From contig CAVSQL010000014.1 in NCBI GenBank assembly GCA_963730065.1, forward strand, positions 744,001 through 808,000: a stretch of 64,000 nucleotides of DNA, written 5' to 3'. The stretch comes from UBA9676 sp963730065. GTDB lineage: Bacteria > Actinomycetota > Actinomycetes > Streptosporangiales > Streptosporangiaceae. A program made the translations under genes and the position numbers. The notes under the pieces were generated by a model that saw only the letters and a program-made list of their open reading frames with translations, made no database searches and was not told the origin of the DNA. This document shows, in pieces, positions 8,593-20,368 of the stretch. Numbering within the stretch: position 1 is the stretch's first letter; each line of letters begins with the position of its first letter.

Positions 8593-8674
8593 TTGAGCTG
8601 CTCAAGAATTGAGCCGATAAAGGGTTGACTTCCTCAAGCAGGCTCGCTTAAGGTTGAGCTACTCAACTATTGAG
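8593..8674. promoter_or_regulatory. Cluster of TTGAG-N-CTCAA palindromes, likely MarR operators
   Basis: Four related palindromes sit just upstream of the MarR gene: TTGAGCTGCTCAA at 8593-8605, TTGACTTCCTCAA at 8625-8637, TTGAGCTACTCAA at 8654-8666, and an overlapping CTCAACTATTGAG at 8662-8674. Spacing is about 30 bp. The arrangement fits autoregulation by the MarR protein, with control extended to the exporter downstream. Confidence 0.7.
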
Positions 8675-8713
8675 GATCTCAAGTACGTATGCGTTCGGAC
8701 ACGGAGGGTGCTG

Positions 8714-9250
8714 ATGGCAACTGGGGACAGCACCGCCCAGCAGGTCGACGTGGAGATCCTCGACGCCATGGCCGAGCTGGTCGCTGCGATGCTCACTCGG
8801 GCGGAGAACATCGCCCAGCAGTACGGTGTGCCGATCTTCTTCCTCAAGGCGCTGCACCGGCTGGACTGCCCGATGGCGATGAAGGACCTCGGGCTGCGGA
8901 TGGGCTGCGACCCGTCCTTCGTCACCAACGTCGCCGACCAGCTGGAGAAGCGGGGGCTGGCGACCCGCGAGAGCGACCCGGCCGACCGGCGGGTCAAGCG
9001 GATCGCCCTCACCCCGGCCGGGATGGAACTGAAAGAGCGGATCGAGACCGAGATCCTGAACGGGATGCCCTGGCGGCTCGCGCTCGACAACGACGAGCGC
9101 GCCTGCCTGCTCGGCCTCATCCGCAAGCTCCTCCCGGCCGCCGGGGCAGGAAACCCGCCCGGCCATGAAGCCCATCACGGGGCCGCCCAGCACCGGGAGG
9201 AGGTGAGCAAGGTCCTGGTCAGCGCGCCGACCACCGGCGCGGACGGTTAA
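8714..9250 (+). CDS. MarR family transcriptional regulator
   Basis: A 178-residue winged-helix regulator. The centre holds the MarR core: MAMKDLGLRMGCDPSFVTNV as the recognition region, then QLEKRGLATRESDPADRRVK as the wing with the typical D-x-R-D/RR pattern. The start is the ATG at 8714 with GGAGGG upstream; an upstream in-frame extension would begin inside the operator cluster and is rejected. It probably represses itself and the MFS exporter 151 bp downstream through the palindromes at 8593-8674, and is released by a small-molecule ligand that cannot be predicted. Confidence 0.88.
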   Translation: MATGDSTAQQVDVEILDAMAELVAAMLTRAENIAQQYGVPIFFLKALHRLDCPMAMKDLGLRMGCDPSFVTNVADQLEKRGLATRESDPADRRVKRIALTPAGMELKERIETEILNGMPWRLALDNDERACLLGLIRKLLPAAGAGNPPGHEAHHGAAQHREEVSKVLVSAPTTGADG

Positions 9251-9401
9251 CGGGGCCAGAGCCTTCCGGCGACAGCCGCTATCGGGCGGGCGCACGAGCC
9301 GCCAGTGGCTGCTCCCTTCTTCACTCACCAAGCTTCCGTGCGCGGCAAAGCACCTCACAGCCGCGGCGCGGGTTCAGTATGGCCTTCAACAAGGAGGATG
9401 C

Positions 9402-11000
9402 ATGTCATCCGCACAGTCCCTGACCGGGCCGCCCGGCACCGCCGGCGCCAAGCCCGGTTCCCGCCGCCTCGGCCTGGCGCTGGTGGTCATCGCCACCGCC
9501 CAGCTGATGGTGGTGCTGGACGCGACCATCGTCAACGTCGCGCTCCCCCACATCCAGCAGGCGCTCGGCTTCAGCGGGTCCGGCCTCGAATGGGTCGTCA
9601 ACGCCTACGCGCTCACCTTCGGCGGCCTGCTGCTGCTCGGCGGCCGGGCCGGCGACATCCTCGGCAGGCGCCGGGTGCTCATCGCCGGGGTGATCCTGTT
9701 CTCACTGGCCTCCCTGCTGGGCGGCTTTGCCACCTCAGAGGCCTGGCTGCTGGGCGCACGCGCCCTCCAGGGAGTCGGCGGGGCCATCGTCGCCCCGGCC
9801 GCGCTGTCACTGATCGCGACCACGTTCCCGGAGGGCCCGCCCCGCAACCGGGCTATGGGTGTTTACGCGGCGATGAGCATCGGCGGCGCGGCGGTCGGCC
9901 TGATCGCGGGCGGCCTGCTCACCACCTACGCCTCCTGGCGGTGGGTGTTCTTCGTCAACGTGCCGATCGGGATCGCCGTTGCCCTGATGGCGCCGCGCGC
10001 GTTCGGGGAGTCCGAGCGGCACGCTGGCCGGTTCGACCTGCCCGGCGCGATCACCAGCACGCTCGGGCTCGTCGCGCTGGTGTACGGCCTTTCTAACGCC
10101 GCCACCAGCCCCAATGGTGTTGCCCACTGGCATGACACCAAGGTGGTGGCCGCGCTGGCCGCGTCCGTGGTGCTGCTGGTCTCGTTCGTGCTCATCGAAG
10201 CCCGCAGCCGGCACGCGCTGATGCCGCTGCGTATCTTCCGCAACCGCAACCGGTCCGGCGCCTACTTGATCATGCTCTGCGTGGGTACCGCGATGTTCGG
10301 GATGTTCTTCTTCCTGAGCCTGTTCGTGCAGACGGTATGGGGTTACAGCGCACTCAAGGCCGGCGTGGCCTACCTGCCGATGGTCGGCGTGATCATGCTC
10401 ATGGCCGGGGTCAGCGCCCAGCTCGTGCCCCGGATCGGGGCCAGGCCGCTGCTGCTGGCCGGCTCGGCGGTCGCCGCGGGCGGGATGTTCTGGCTGTCGC
10501 GGATCAGCGAGCACAGCACCTACACCGGTGGCCTGCTCGGCCCGATGATGGTTACCGCCGCCGGTCTGGGCATGCTGTTCATGCCGCTCACCCTGGTCGC
10601 CCTGTCCCGGGTCGAGGATCGCGACGCGGGCCTGGCCTCCAGCCTGCTCAACACCGGGCAGCAGGTCGGCGGCGCGCTCGGCCTGGCCCTGCTGGGCACC
10701 GTGGCCTGGACCGTAGTGTCGAACAGCATCCATGCCCAGGTCAGCGCCGCAGCCGCGGCCGCCGCCAAGGCGGGACAGACGGTTCACGCTTCCGGTGGCC
10801 AGCTTCCCCGCGCGATTTACGACCACGCGCTGGCGGTCGGCTTCTCGCGTGGGTTCCTGGTCTCCGCCCTGATCGCGGCGCTCGCGTTCGCGATCGCGCT
10901 GGTGGCGATCCGGATCAAGCGGTCCGACCTCGCTGGCGCCCAGGCGGCCACGCCGATTGCTGCCGCCGAGCCGGAGGCCGAACCGGCCGGGACCCGCTAA
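9402..11000 (+). CDS. DHA2 (EmrB/QacA) family 14-TM drug exporter
   Basis: A 532-residue proton-driven multidrug exporter of the major facilitator superfamily. Motif C-like and DHA2 features are visible: VVLDATIVNVALPHIQQAL in TM1, WVVNAYALTFGGLLLLGGRA in TM2, GDILGRRRVLIAG as motif A, and GLASSLLNTGQQVGGALGLA toward the C-terminal half. Length and hydropathy fit 14 helices. A near-perfect AAGGAGG precedes the ATG. It follows the MarR gene in the same direction and probably belongs to its regulon. A strong hairpin terminator lies 30 bp past the stop. Confidence 0.92.
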   Translation: MSSAQSLTGPPGTAGAKPGSRRLGLALVVIATAQLMVVLDATIVNVALPHIQQALGFSGSGLEWVVNAYALTFGGLLLLGGRAGDILGRRRVLIAGVILFSLASLLGGFATSEAWLLGARALQGVGGAIVAPAALSLIATTFPEGPPRNRAMGVYAAMSIGGAAVGLIAGGLLTTYASWRWVFFVNVPIGIAVALMAPRAFGESERHAGRFDLPGAITSTLGLVALVYGLSNAATSPNGVAHWHDTKVVAALAASVVLLVSFVLIEARSRHALMPLRIFRNRNRSGAYLIMLCVGTAMFGMFFFLSLFVQTVWGYSALKAGVAYLPMVGVIMLMAGVSAQLVPRIGARPLLLAGSAVAAGGMFWLSRISEHSTYTGGLLGPMMVTAAGLGMLFMPLTLVALSRVEDRDAGLASSLLNTGQQVGGALGLALLGTVAWTVVSNSIHAQVSAAAAAAAKAGQTVHASGGQLPRAIYDHALAVGFSRGFLVSALIAALAFAIALVAIRIKRSDLAGAQAATPIAAAEPEAEPAGTR

Positions 11001-11029
11001 CCGCAAGGCGCCGGCCCAGCGGTTCACTT

Positions 11030-11072
11030 GGCCGGGGGACGCGGCAGGGAACACCTGCCGCGTCCCCCGGCC
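11030..11072 (+). terminator. Perfect 19-bp hairpin after the exporter gene
   Basis: The arms 11030-11048 and 11054-11072 are exact reverse complements (GGCCGGGGGACGCGGCAGG and partner) with a five-base GAACA loop. There is no U-tract, as is common for actinomycete terminators. Confidence 0.85.
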
Positions 11073-11336
11073 TGTGTCATGCCGTCGTCAGGGTGCCGGG
11101 GCCCGGCGCCGCGCGGCCCGGGTGTGACCGGGACAACAGCCACAAAATCGCTCCCGGTGGAGTGCGCTGGGCCCGAATGGGCAGGGAGACGGCGCGACCT
11201 GCACCCGCACCCCGGACCCCGCTGCCAGGGCTGCCAGCGGGGCCGGAGAACTGGCCGGGACGTTGACGCCCGGACTCTAGCCTATTAAATTGACCGAGAT
11301 AGTAGGATATCTCGTCGCTCCGAGGAGATCACCTTC

Positions 11337-12890
11337 GTGACCTTGCCAGATTTCCTTGCGATCGGTGCCCCCAAGGCCGGCACCACCGCGCTGCATGTGG
11401 CCCTGGCCGGGCATCCCGCGCTGTTCATGTCCCCGGTCAAGGAGCCGAAGTACTTCCTCACCGACGGCCCTCCGCCACGGCGCGGCGGCCCCGGCGATGT
11501 GCAGACCTACCGGGAGCACGTCTGGCGGCGGGACGACTACGAGGCGCTGTTCGCCGCCGCGCCGCCCGGCGCGCTGTGCGGCGAGTCGACTCCCTTCTAC
11601 CTGTACGACCGCCGGGCGCAGCAGCGGATCCACGCACTGATCCCGGGCGCCAGGATGATCGCCGTGCTGCGTGACCCGGTCGAGCGGGCGCACTCCAACT
11701 GGGCGCACCTGTGGTCGGCCGGGCTGGATCCCATCGGGGACTTCCCGGCCGCGTGCGCGGCCGAAGACCGCCGGATCGCGGCGGGCTGGGCGCCTTTCTG
11801 GCATTACACCCGCCTCGGCCGGTATGGCGAGCAGCTGGAGCGGCTGTTCCGGCTGTTCCCGCGGGAGCAGGTCCTCATCCTGCGCTACCGGGACCTGGTC
11901 GACTCGCCGGCGCTGGCGCTCGACGAGATCTGCGCCTTCCTGGGCGTGCGGCCGGGGATCATCTCGCAGGTGCCGCGCGAGAACGTGACCGCCCACCCGG
12001 AGCGCTCCCCCAGCCACCGGGCTGTTGCCCTGGTCCAGCGGGGAGCCGCGGCCGCGGGGCGCCACCTGCCGGGCACGGCTGGCACCGCCCTCACCCAGCC
12101 GCTCGAACGGTTCCTGCAGCGCAGCGCGCGCCCCCGCCAGCCGCTGACCTGGGAACAGCGGCAGCAGGTGCTCGGCTACGTCGAGGACGACGTCCGGCTG
12201 CTGGAGAAGATCGCCGAGATGGACTTCGGTGACTGGCTGCAGCCGAAAGACCGGTCCGGTGGGCTGGTCGGCAGCCGGCCGGCGGCCAGTACCAGGCGCG
12301 GAACGGCCAGCCCGCGCCCGCCGGCGGCGACACCGGGCCTCAGGGCTAGGGCGCGGCGCCGGCCGCAGCATCTCCGCGCCTGCCCGGCTGCGCCGCCCCG
12401 GCGTCCCCCGGCTGCCCGGATACGGCCAGCGCGACAGCCAGCCGCCGGCGCCGCCAGCCGGCTAGCGGAGCTCCGTCCGCAGCTCGTGGGCCCCGTCTTG
12501 CCGGGTCATCTCGTAGTACAGCCGGTGCCGGCCGCCGCCGAGCGGGAGGACGTCCAGGTACCGCAGCCCGTGTCCGGCGTAGGGCGACTCGGCCGCCGCG
12601 GTGGTACCGACGGCGGTCAGCGCGCCCGGCTCGGTGCCGGTGGCGATCCCGGTCCGCTCCTCGAAGTTCTCAGCGGCGCTGGCCCGGCCGTCGTAGAAGG
12701 CGGCGATCGTGCTGCCCGGGGCCGCACCGGCGTAGCACACCGCGCTGACCCGGGTCCCCCGCGCGTCCCACCGGCCCGACCGGCCGCTCAGGGCGGTGCC
12801 ATGCCAGATCCAGTCCAGCCCATCGGCGCTGGTGGCGTAGTCGGTGACCATCTGGTCCGCCTCATCGGGGTCGGCCAGCGGATGGCATGA
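11337..12890 (+). CDS. Sulfotransferase with an unusual open C-terminal tail
   Basis: The first roughly 305 residues are a PAPS-dependent sulfotransferase. The 5'-phosphosulfate loop is FLAIGAPKAGTTALHVAL; the 3'-phosphate site is ARMIAVLRDPVERAHSNWAH; a later RYRDLVDSPALALDEICAFL helix is also typical. The GTG start at 11337 has CGAGGAG upstream. Normal homology ends near DFGDWLQ at about 12240. No stop occurs until 12890, so the frame runs some 200 residues further as low-complexity Pro/Ala/Arg and crosses about 430 bp of the convergent gene below. The tail may be non-coding shadow with the true stop lost. Confidence 0.82.
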   Translation: MTLPDFLAIGAPKAGTTALHVALAGHPALFMSPVKEPKYFLTDGPPPRRGGPGDVQTYREHVWRRDDYEALFAAAPPGALCGESTPFYLYDRRAQQRIHALIPGARMIAVLRDPVERAHSNWAHLWSAGLDPIGDFPAACAAEDRRIAAGWAPFWHYTRLGRYGEQLERLFRLFPREQVLILRYRDLVDSPALALDEICAFLGVRPGIISQVPRENVTAHPERSPSHRAVALVQRGAAAAGRHLPGTAGTALTQPLERFLQRSARPRQPLTWEQRQQVLGYVEDDVRLLEKIAEMDFGDWLQPKDRSGGLVGSRPAASTRRGTASPRPPAATPGLRARARRRPQHLRACPAAPPRRPPAARIRPARQPAAGAASRLAELRPQLVGPVLPGHLVVQPVPAAAEREDVQVPQPVSGVGRLGRRGGTDGGQRARLGAGGDPGPLLEVLSGAGPAVVEGGDRAARGRTGVAHRADPGPPRVPPARPAAQGGAMPDPVQPIGAGGVVGDHLVRLIGVGQRMA

Positions 12891-13385
12891 GGTCCACAGG
12901 TGCCAGATGCCGTCCCGGTGCCGGATCACCGGGTCCTTCACGCCGGTCTTGGCGTCGCCGGGGAGCACCAGCAGGCGCTCGCGGACGTCGAACCGGGACG
13001 GGTCGCCGGCCTCGAGCAGCTCGACCCGCCAGTGCTTGGTCCCCGGCGTGGCACAGCTCAGGTACAGCCGCCACCGCCCGGCCGGGGTGCGCACCAGGCA
13101 GGGCCGCTCCAGCGATTCCGCCTCCAGCCATTCCCGCCTGATCGTCAGCAGGGTCTCGAAGCGGACCCCGCCGGCGGAGCGGGCGATGGCCACGGCATAG
13201 CCGCGGCCATCGCCGACCGGCCGGCGCAGGCGGTAGGCGAGGTAGATCCCGTCCTCGGCGAGCACCGCGCTGGGGCCGCCCGCCCAGTAACCCGGCCCTG
13301 CCCCCGGCGGGGTTATCACAACGGCCGACCCGTCCAACCGCGGCAGCAGGCTGGCCGGCCATCCGGCCGATTCTCTGGTAATCAT
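12462..13385 (-). CDS. Beta-propeller glycosidase-like protein (GH43/GH32-like fold)
   Basis: About 307 residues from the ATG at 13385 (MITRESAGWPASLLPRLDG); the frame remains open to 13529 and no strong ribosome site decides the start. Repeated blade-like segments such as YWAGGPSAVLAEDGIYLAYR, RPCLVRTPAGRWRLYLSC, VKDPVIRHRDGIWHLWTS and STIAAFYDGRAS recall five-bladed propeller hydrolases acting on sugars. The VKDPVI segment is placed like the second acidic catalytic residue of that fold. There is no signal peptide, so it may act inside the cell or not be an active hydrolase. Confidence 0.65.
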   Translation of the reverse strand: MITRESAGWPASLLPRLDGSAVVITPPGAGPGYWAGGPSAVLAEDGIYLAYRLRRPVGDGRGYAVAIARSAGGVRFETLLTIRREWLEAESLERPCLVRTPAGRWRLYLSCATPGTKHWRVELLEAGDPSRFDVRERLLVLPGDAKTGVKDPVIRHRDGIWHLWTSCHPLADPDEADQMVTDYATSADGLDWIWHGTALSGRSGRWDARGTRVSAVCYAGAAPGSTIAAFYDGRASAAENFEERTGIATGTEPGALTAVGTTAAAESPYAGHGLRYLDVLPLGGGRHRLYYEMTRQDGAHELRTELR

Positions 13386-13582
13386 ATCGGAATAATAGAC
13401 AACTGGAAAACCTTCCGGCAGGCGGGGGCTGATCGCGGGGAGATGACGGTCGTCATGTCTGCTAGCGAACGTACTCCGGATGGCTGGTGGCCGGTAACCG
13501 GTTCTCCGGACGTGCAACCGAACAGACATCTGCCACTAGGGTCGCCTCACACAAGGCATGCCGCGCGGCGGGAGGACTGGCG

Positions 13583-14437
13583 ATGCTGGACGGCCTCATG
13601 CTCATCGACGCCCACCTCCACCCGGCCCGGCTGCCGACGCTCAAGCCCGCCTGGCTGGACTGGGCACGCCGGTACGGGCAGCCGGGCTGGGAGAACGTGT
13701 ACGACTCCGCAGGCGCCGTCATCCCGCAGGCGTTCGATGAGCTGATGGAGGCCGAGGGGGTTGACCACGCGCTCCTGCTGTGCGAGTACAGCCCGAAGGT
13801 GACCGGCGTCCAGCCGGCCGAGGAACTGCTGCCGATCATCAAGCAGAACCCGGCCCGGTTCGCCTTCCTCGCCAACGTCAACCCGCACCTGCACTACCCG
13901 GTGGCCGGCGAGCTGGCCCGCCAGCTCGCGCTGGGCGCCGTGGGCCTGAAGGTGCATCCGGTGCACGGCGGGTTCAGCGCCGCCGACCCGATGCTCTACC
14001 CCGCCTACCAGGCCTGTGCGGAGGCGGGCCTGCCGGTGGTGGTGCACTGCGGCACCAGCTCGTTCCCCGGCTCGGACAACTCGCGGGCCGCCCCGGACCA
14101 CCTGCTCCCGGTGCTGCGTGACTTCCCCGGCCTGACCATCGTCCTCGCGCACGGCGGGCGCGGGTGGTGGTACGACGCCGCGGCGTCGCTGGCCCTGCTG
14201 CACGAGAACGTGTGGATCGAGCTGTCCGGGCTGCCCCCGCACCGGCTGCCCGGCTACTACGCGCGCTTCGACCTGGGCCGGCTCGCCCGCAAGCTCATCT
14301 TCGCGACCGACTGGCCGGGCGTGCCCGGCATCGCCCGCAACGCCCGCGCCGTGGCCGCGCTCGATCTCGGCGACGACGTGCTGCCCGCGGTGCTGGCCGG
14401 GAACGCCCGGGCCGTCTACCCCGGGCTGGGCCCGTAG
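13583..14437 (+). CDS. Amidohydrolase 2 family metal-dependent hydrolase/decarboxylase
   Basis: A 284-residue TIM-barrel protein of the amidohydrolase-2 group, which includes ACMSD-type decarboxylases and lactonases. Metal-binding elements are in order: LIDAHLHPA at the N-terminus, LPVVVHCGTSSFPG after strand 5, IVLAHGGRG, and KLIFATDWPG carrying the conserved Asp near the C-terminus. The start at 13583 has GGGAGGA upstream. It is divergent from the propeller gene and 85 bp ahead of boxC, so it may belong to aromatic catabolism, but that is inferred from position only. Confidence 0.85.
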   Translation: MLDGLMLIDAHLHPARLPTLKPAWLDWARRYGQPGWENVYDSAGAVIPQAFDELMEAEGVDHALLLCEYSPKVTGVQPAEELLPIIKQNPARFAFLANVNPHLHYPVAGELARQLALGAVGLKVHPVHGGFSAADPMLYPAYQACAEAGLPVVVHCGTSSFPGSDNSRAAPDHLLPVLRDFPGLTIVLAHGGRGWWYDAAASLALLHENVWIELSGLPPHRLPGYYARFDLGRLARKLIFATDWPGVPGIARNARAVAALDLGDDVLPAVLAGNARAVYPGLGP

Positions 14438-14447
14438 CGCCAACATG

Positions 14448-14487
14448 CTACAGATACTTGACGTGACGCCAGGCAGATGTTGAGAAT
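14448..14487 (+). promoter_or_regulatory. boxC promoter and motif shared with the benzoate-CoA ligase promoter
   Basis: CTACAGATACTTGACG at 14448-14463 matches 13 of 16 bases of a site at 18690-18705 upstream of the ligase. Its TTGACG (14458-14463) is also a good -35, with a -10-like GAGAAT at 14482-14487 after an 18-base spacer. A repressor bound here would block the promoter. Confidence 0.55.
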
Positions 14488-14522
14488 GGAGGCACAGCAC
14501 CCCTACGTGAAGGCGGCGTGCC

Positions 14523-16208
<1,686 letters not shown>

Positions 16209-16209
16209 C

Positions 16210-17622
<1,413 letters not shown>

Positions 17623-17745
17623 CCGTCATGCCCGGCGCCACGCGGCCGCGCGTATATCGATGAGATTTTCACCGGGCTCGATGCCGACCTGATCGGGCTG
17701 GTGCCGGTGACCGACCTGGAGGCGCTGCCGGGCGGGTGGCCGGGC

Positions 17746-18624
17746 TCACTCGACCGCGGCGCCTAGCTCCCGCCAGCGGGCCCGGGCGGCCGGCTCCCAG
17801 GCGCGGTGCTGGCCGGCGAAGACGGCCGCCGCGCGGGCGCCGATCCAGTCGGGCGGGAGCAGCTCACGGGGCAGGCCCGGGTCGGCCAGCGGGAACCGCC
17901 GCCACTCGTGCACCAGGCGGACCTGGGCGGACAGCGTCTCGTCGCCGGGCGCGGGCCGCAGATCCTCGAACCGGGCCAGGAAACCCTGGTACCTCGCGGC
18001 CAGGTCATCCAGGTGCCAGGCCTGCTCGACCAGCGAGCGCTGCGCCCCTATCCCCGCGAACGGGCCGGTGAAGGAGAAGGTCTCCGCGGACAGGCCCAGC
18101 TGCTCGGTGACCTGCTTGGCCTCCGCCTCCCGGGCCGGGTGCGGGCTGACCCACACCCCGGGCAGCGGGCTGCCGAAACCGGCCCAGGTCAGCCGGGTGC
18201 GCAGCTTGTGGCGCAGCTGCCGGCGGGTTTCCGGGACGGTCACCAGCAGCACCAGCCAGCGGCCGTCCCAGGGCGGCGCGTTGCGGCCGAAGGAGTAGAT
18301 GCGGGCCGCCCCCTCGGCGAGCAGCTCGTGGCCCGGCTGGGTCAGTGCCCACCGGACGCGCCGCCCGGCCCGGTGAGCGGTGACCCAGCCGTCCGCGGCC
18401 AGCCGGGCCAGGGCCTGGCGGGCCGCCTTCTCCTCCAGCCCGAGGCCCCCGGCGACGTGGAGCAGGGTGGCGGTCCACGGCGGCTCATCCGAGGGCAGCA
18501 CGAACTCGCCCAGAATGGTCAGCAGGAGCGAACGGGCGCTGGCCGCCCCGCCGTCCTGGCGCCGGGGCGGGGATGGCACGCCGCGCCCGGGATCACCGGC
18601 TGCCGGCCGGGGCCGGGTGGACAT
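17746..18624 (-). CDS. paaX: PaaX family transcriptional regulator
   Basis: A 292-residue GntR-like winged-helix regulator of the PaaX family, which usually senses an aryl-CoA thioester. Residues about 30-110 hold the HTH (ARSLLLTILGEFVLP and LEEKAARQALARLAADGWVT). The central and C-terminal domains show RWLVLLVTVPETRRQLRHKL, LPGVWVSPHP and HEWRRFPLADPGLPRELLP, all family hallmarks. The start at 18624 was chosen over the upstream open frame because of homology. It is divergent from the benzoate-CoA ligase and close to boxBC, so benzoyl-CoA is the likely effector. Confidence 0.9.
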   Translation of the reverse strand: MSTRPRPAAGDPGRGVPSPPRRQDGGAASARSLLLTILGEFVLPSDEPPWTATLLHVAGGLGLEEKAARQALARLAADGWVTAHRAGRRVRWALTQPGHELLAEGAARIYSFGRNAPPWDGRWLVLLVTVPETRRQLRHKLRTRLTWAGFGSPLPGVWVSPHPAREAEAKQVTEQLGLSAETFSFTGPFAGIGAQRSLVEQAWHLDDLAARYQGFLARFEDLRPAPGDETLSAQVRLVHEWRRFPLADPGLPRELLPPDWIGARAAAVFAGQHRAWEPAARARWRELGAAVE

Positions 18625-18689
18625 GACCTGCTGCTTCCTCGGCTCGAGCTCTCGGGACCGTTGGCACGGAACGTGCCGCCGGCTCAATT

Positions 18690-18724
18690 CTACAAGTAAT
18701 TGACGGCGCGCTAAATGTATGTAG
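18690..18724. promoter_or_regulatory. 35-bp dyad between paaX and the benzoate-CoA ligase
   Basis: CTACAAGTAATTGACG at 18690-18705 faces an inverted relative, CTACATACATTTAGCG on the minus strand of 18709-18724, with three bases between. The first half closely matches the site upstream of boxC. Position between divergent genes fits a PaaX-type operator. Confidence 0.6.
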
Positions 18725-18767
18725 AGGATATGTCCATCGTGTTCCCCGCGGGCGGATGGGACCAGCC

Positions 18768-20363
18768 ATGCCTGTCGAGTCTTTCAATGCCAGCGTGTAT
18801 CTCCTGGACCGTCAGGTCGAGGCGGGCCGGGGCGGGCATCTCGCCGTGACCGGGCCGGCCGGCTCGCTCACCTACGCCGAGCTCGCCCAGCGGGTCGCTG
18901 AACTGTCGGCCGGCCTGCGGGCGCTCGGGGTGCGGCCCGAGGAGCGGGTGCTGCTCGTCACCTCCGACCGTCCCGAGGCCGTGATCACCTTCCTGGCGCT
19001 GCTGCGGATGGGGGCGGTCGCGGTCCCGGTGTCGACCATGTACAACGGGGTCGAGCTCGGTGAGCTGCTCCGCGACACCCGGGCCCGGGTGGTCGTGGCG
19101 ACCGCCGAATTCGCCGCCACCACCCGCGAGGCCATCGGCCTCGCGCCCGAGGCCCGCACGCTCGTGCTCATCGGCGAGCCGGGCGGGCCCGGCGAGGCAG
19201 GCGCCCCGGGGCCGCCCGGCCCGGCCGCGGCCGCGACCCGGTCCTGGGCCGACGTCCTGGCCGAAGGGCAGCGCACCGGGCCGGCCGCCGCGTACGGCAC
19301 GTGGTTCGACTCCCCCGGCTTCTGGCTCTACACCTCCGGCACAACCGGCACCCCGAAGGCGGCGATGCACCGCCACGGCAGCATCGCCCGGGTCTGCGAG
19401 ACCTACGCCCACCAGGTGCTCGGCATCACTCCCGAGGACCGCTGCTACTCGGTGGCCAAGCTGTTCTTCGCCTACGGCATCGGGAACTCCCTGTTCTTCC
19501 CGCTCTCGGTCGGCGCCACCGCGGTCCTGGACCCGGCGCGCGCCACCCCGGCCGGGGCGGCGGCCCGGCTGGCCGAAGACCACCCGTCACTGTTCTTCGC
19601 CGGGCCCGCGTTCTTCGCCGCGCTGCTCGCCGCGGACGTGCCGGCCGGGACCTTCGCCTCGGTGCGGCTGGCGACCTCGGCCGGTGAGGCCCTGCCCGCC
19701 GAGATCTACCGGCGGTTCACCAGCCGCTACGGGGTCAACATCATCGACGGGCTGGGATCCACCGAGGCGCTGCACATCTTCATCTCCAACCGGCCCGGTG
19801 CCGTCCGCCCCGGCACCTCGGGCACCGTGGTGCCGGGGTACGAGGCGCGGCTGGTGGACGACGGGGGGGAGCCGGTCGCCGACGGCCACCCGGGCCGGCT
19901 GCTGGTGCGCGGCGATTCGATCGCCACCGGGTACTGGTGCCGGGTCGCCACCACCCGGCAGGTGTTCGCCGGTGAGTGGCTGCGGACCGGCGACACCTAC
20001 ATCCGTTCGGAGGACGGCTTCTACACCTGCCTGGGCCGGACCAACGACCTGATCAAAGCGGGCGGCATCTGGGTGTCGCCGACCGAGGTCGAGGCCCGGC
20101 TGGTCCAGCACGAGTCGGTCGCCGAATGCGCGGTGGTGGGCCACCGGAACGCCGAGGGCCTGGAGGAGGTCGTCGCGTGCGTGGTGCCCATGCCCGGCCA
20201 GGCGGCCGACGGCGAGGAGCTCATCGCGTTCTGCCGGGAGGGCCTGGCCGCGTTCAAGCGGCCCCGGCAGGTGCTGGTGCTGGAAGGCCTGCCGAAGACC
20301 GCGACCGGGAAGATCCAGCGGGTCGTGGTCCGCGAGATCGCCGCCGACGCACTCAGGAAGTGA
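18768..20363 (+). CDS. bclA: Benzoate-CoA ligase
   Basis: An ANL-superfamily adenylating ligase of about 531 residues that activates benzoate to benzoyl-CoA, the entry step of the box route. The AMP-binding loop is LYTSGTTGTPKAAMHRHGSI. Benzoate-ligase hallmarks are SVAKLFFAYGIGNSLFFPL, FFAGPAFFAALLA, LGSTEALHIFISN and GRTNDLIKAGGIWVSPTEVE. The catalytic Lys is in PKTATGKIQR. MPVESFNAS at 18768 has GGGA eight bases upstream; an ATG four codons earlier is possible. Control by the dyad at 18690-18724 is likely. Confidence 0.93.
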   Translation: MPVESFNASVYLLDRQVEAGRGGHLAVTGPAGSLTYAELAQRVAELSAGLRALGVRPEERVLLVTSDRPEAVITFLALLRMGAVAVPVSTMYNGVELGELLRDTRARVVVATAEFAATTREAIGLAPEARTLVLIGEPGGPGEAGAPGPPGPAAAATRSWADVLAEGQRTGPAAAYGTWFDSPGFWLYTSGTTGTPKAAMHRHGSIARVCETYAHQVLGITPEDRCYSVAKLFFAYGIGNSLFFPLSVGATAVLDPARATPAGAAARLAEDHPSLFFAGPAFFAALLAADVPAGTFASVRLATSAGEALPAEIYRRFTSRYGVNIIDGLGSTEALHIFISNRPGAVRPGTSGTVVPGYEARLVDDGGEPVADGHPGRLLVRGDSIATGYWCRVATTRQVFAGEWLRTGDTYIRSEDGFYTCLGRTNDLIKAGGIWVSPTEVEARLVQHESVAECAVVGHRNAEGLEEVVACVVPMPGQAADGEELIAFCREGLAAFKRPRQVLVLEGLPKTATGKIQRVVVREIAADALRK

Positions 20364-20368
20364 CAGGA

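Noticed and set aside
17640..17767. boxA after boxB
   Set aside because: The remnant is too short and shows no ferredoxin or flavin/NADP motif.
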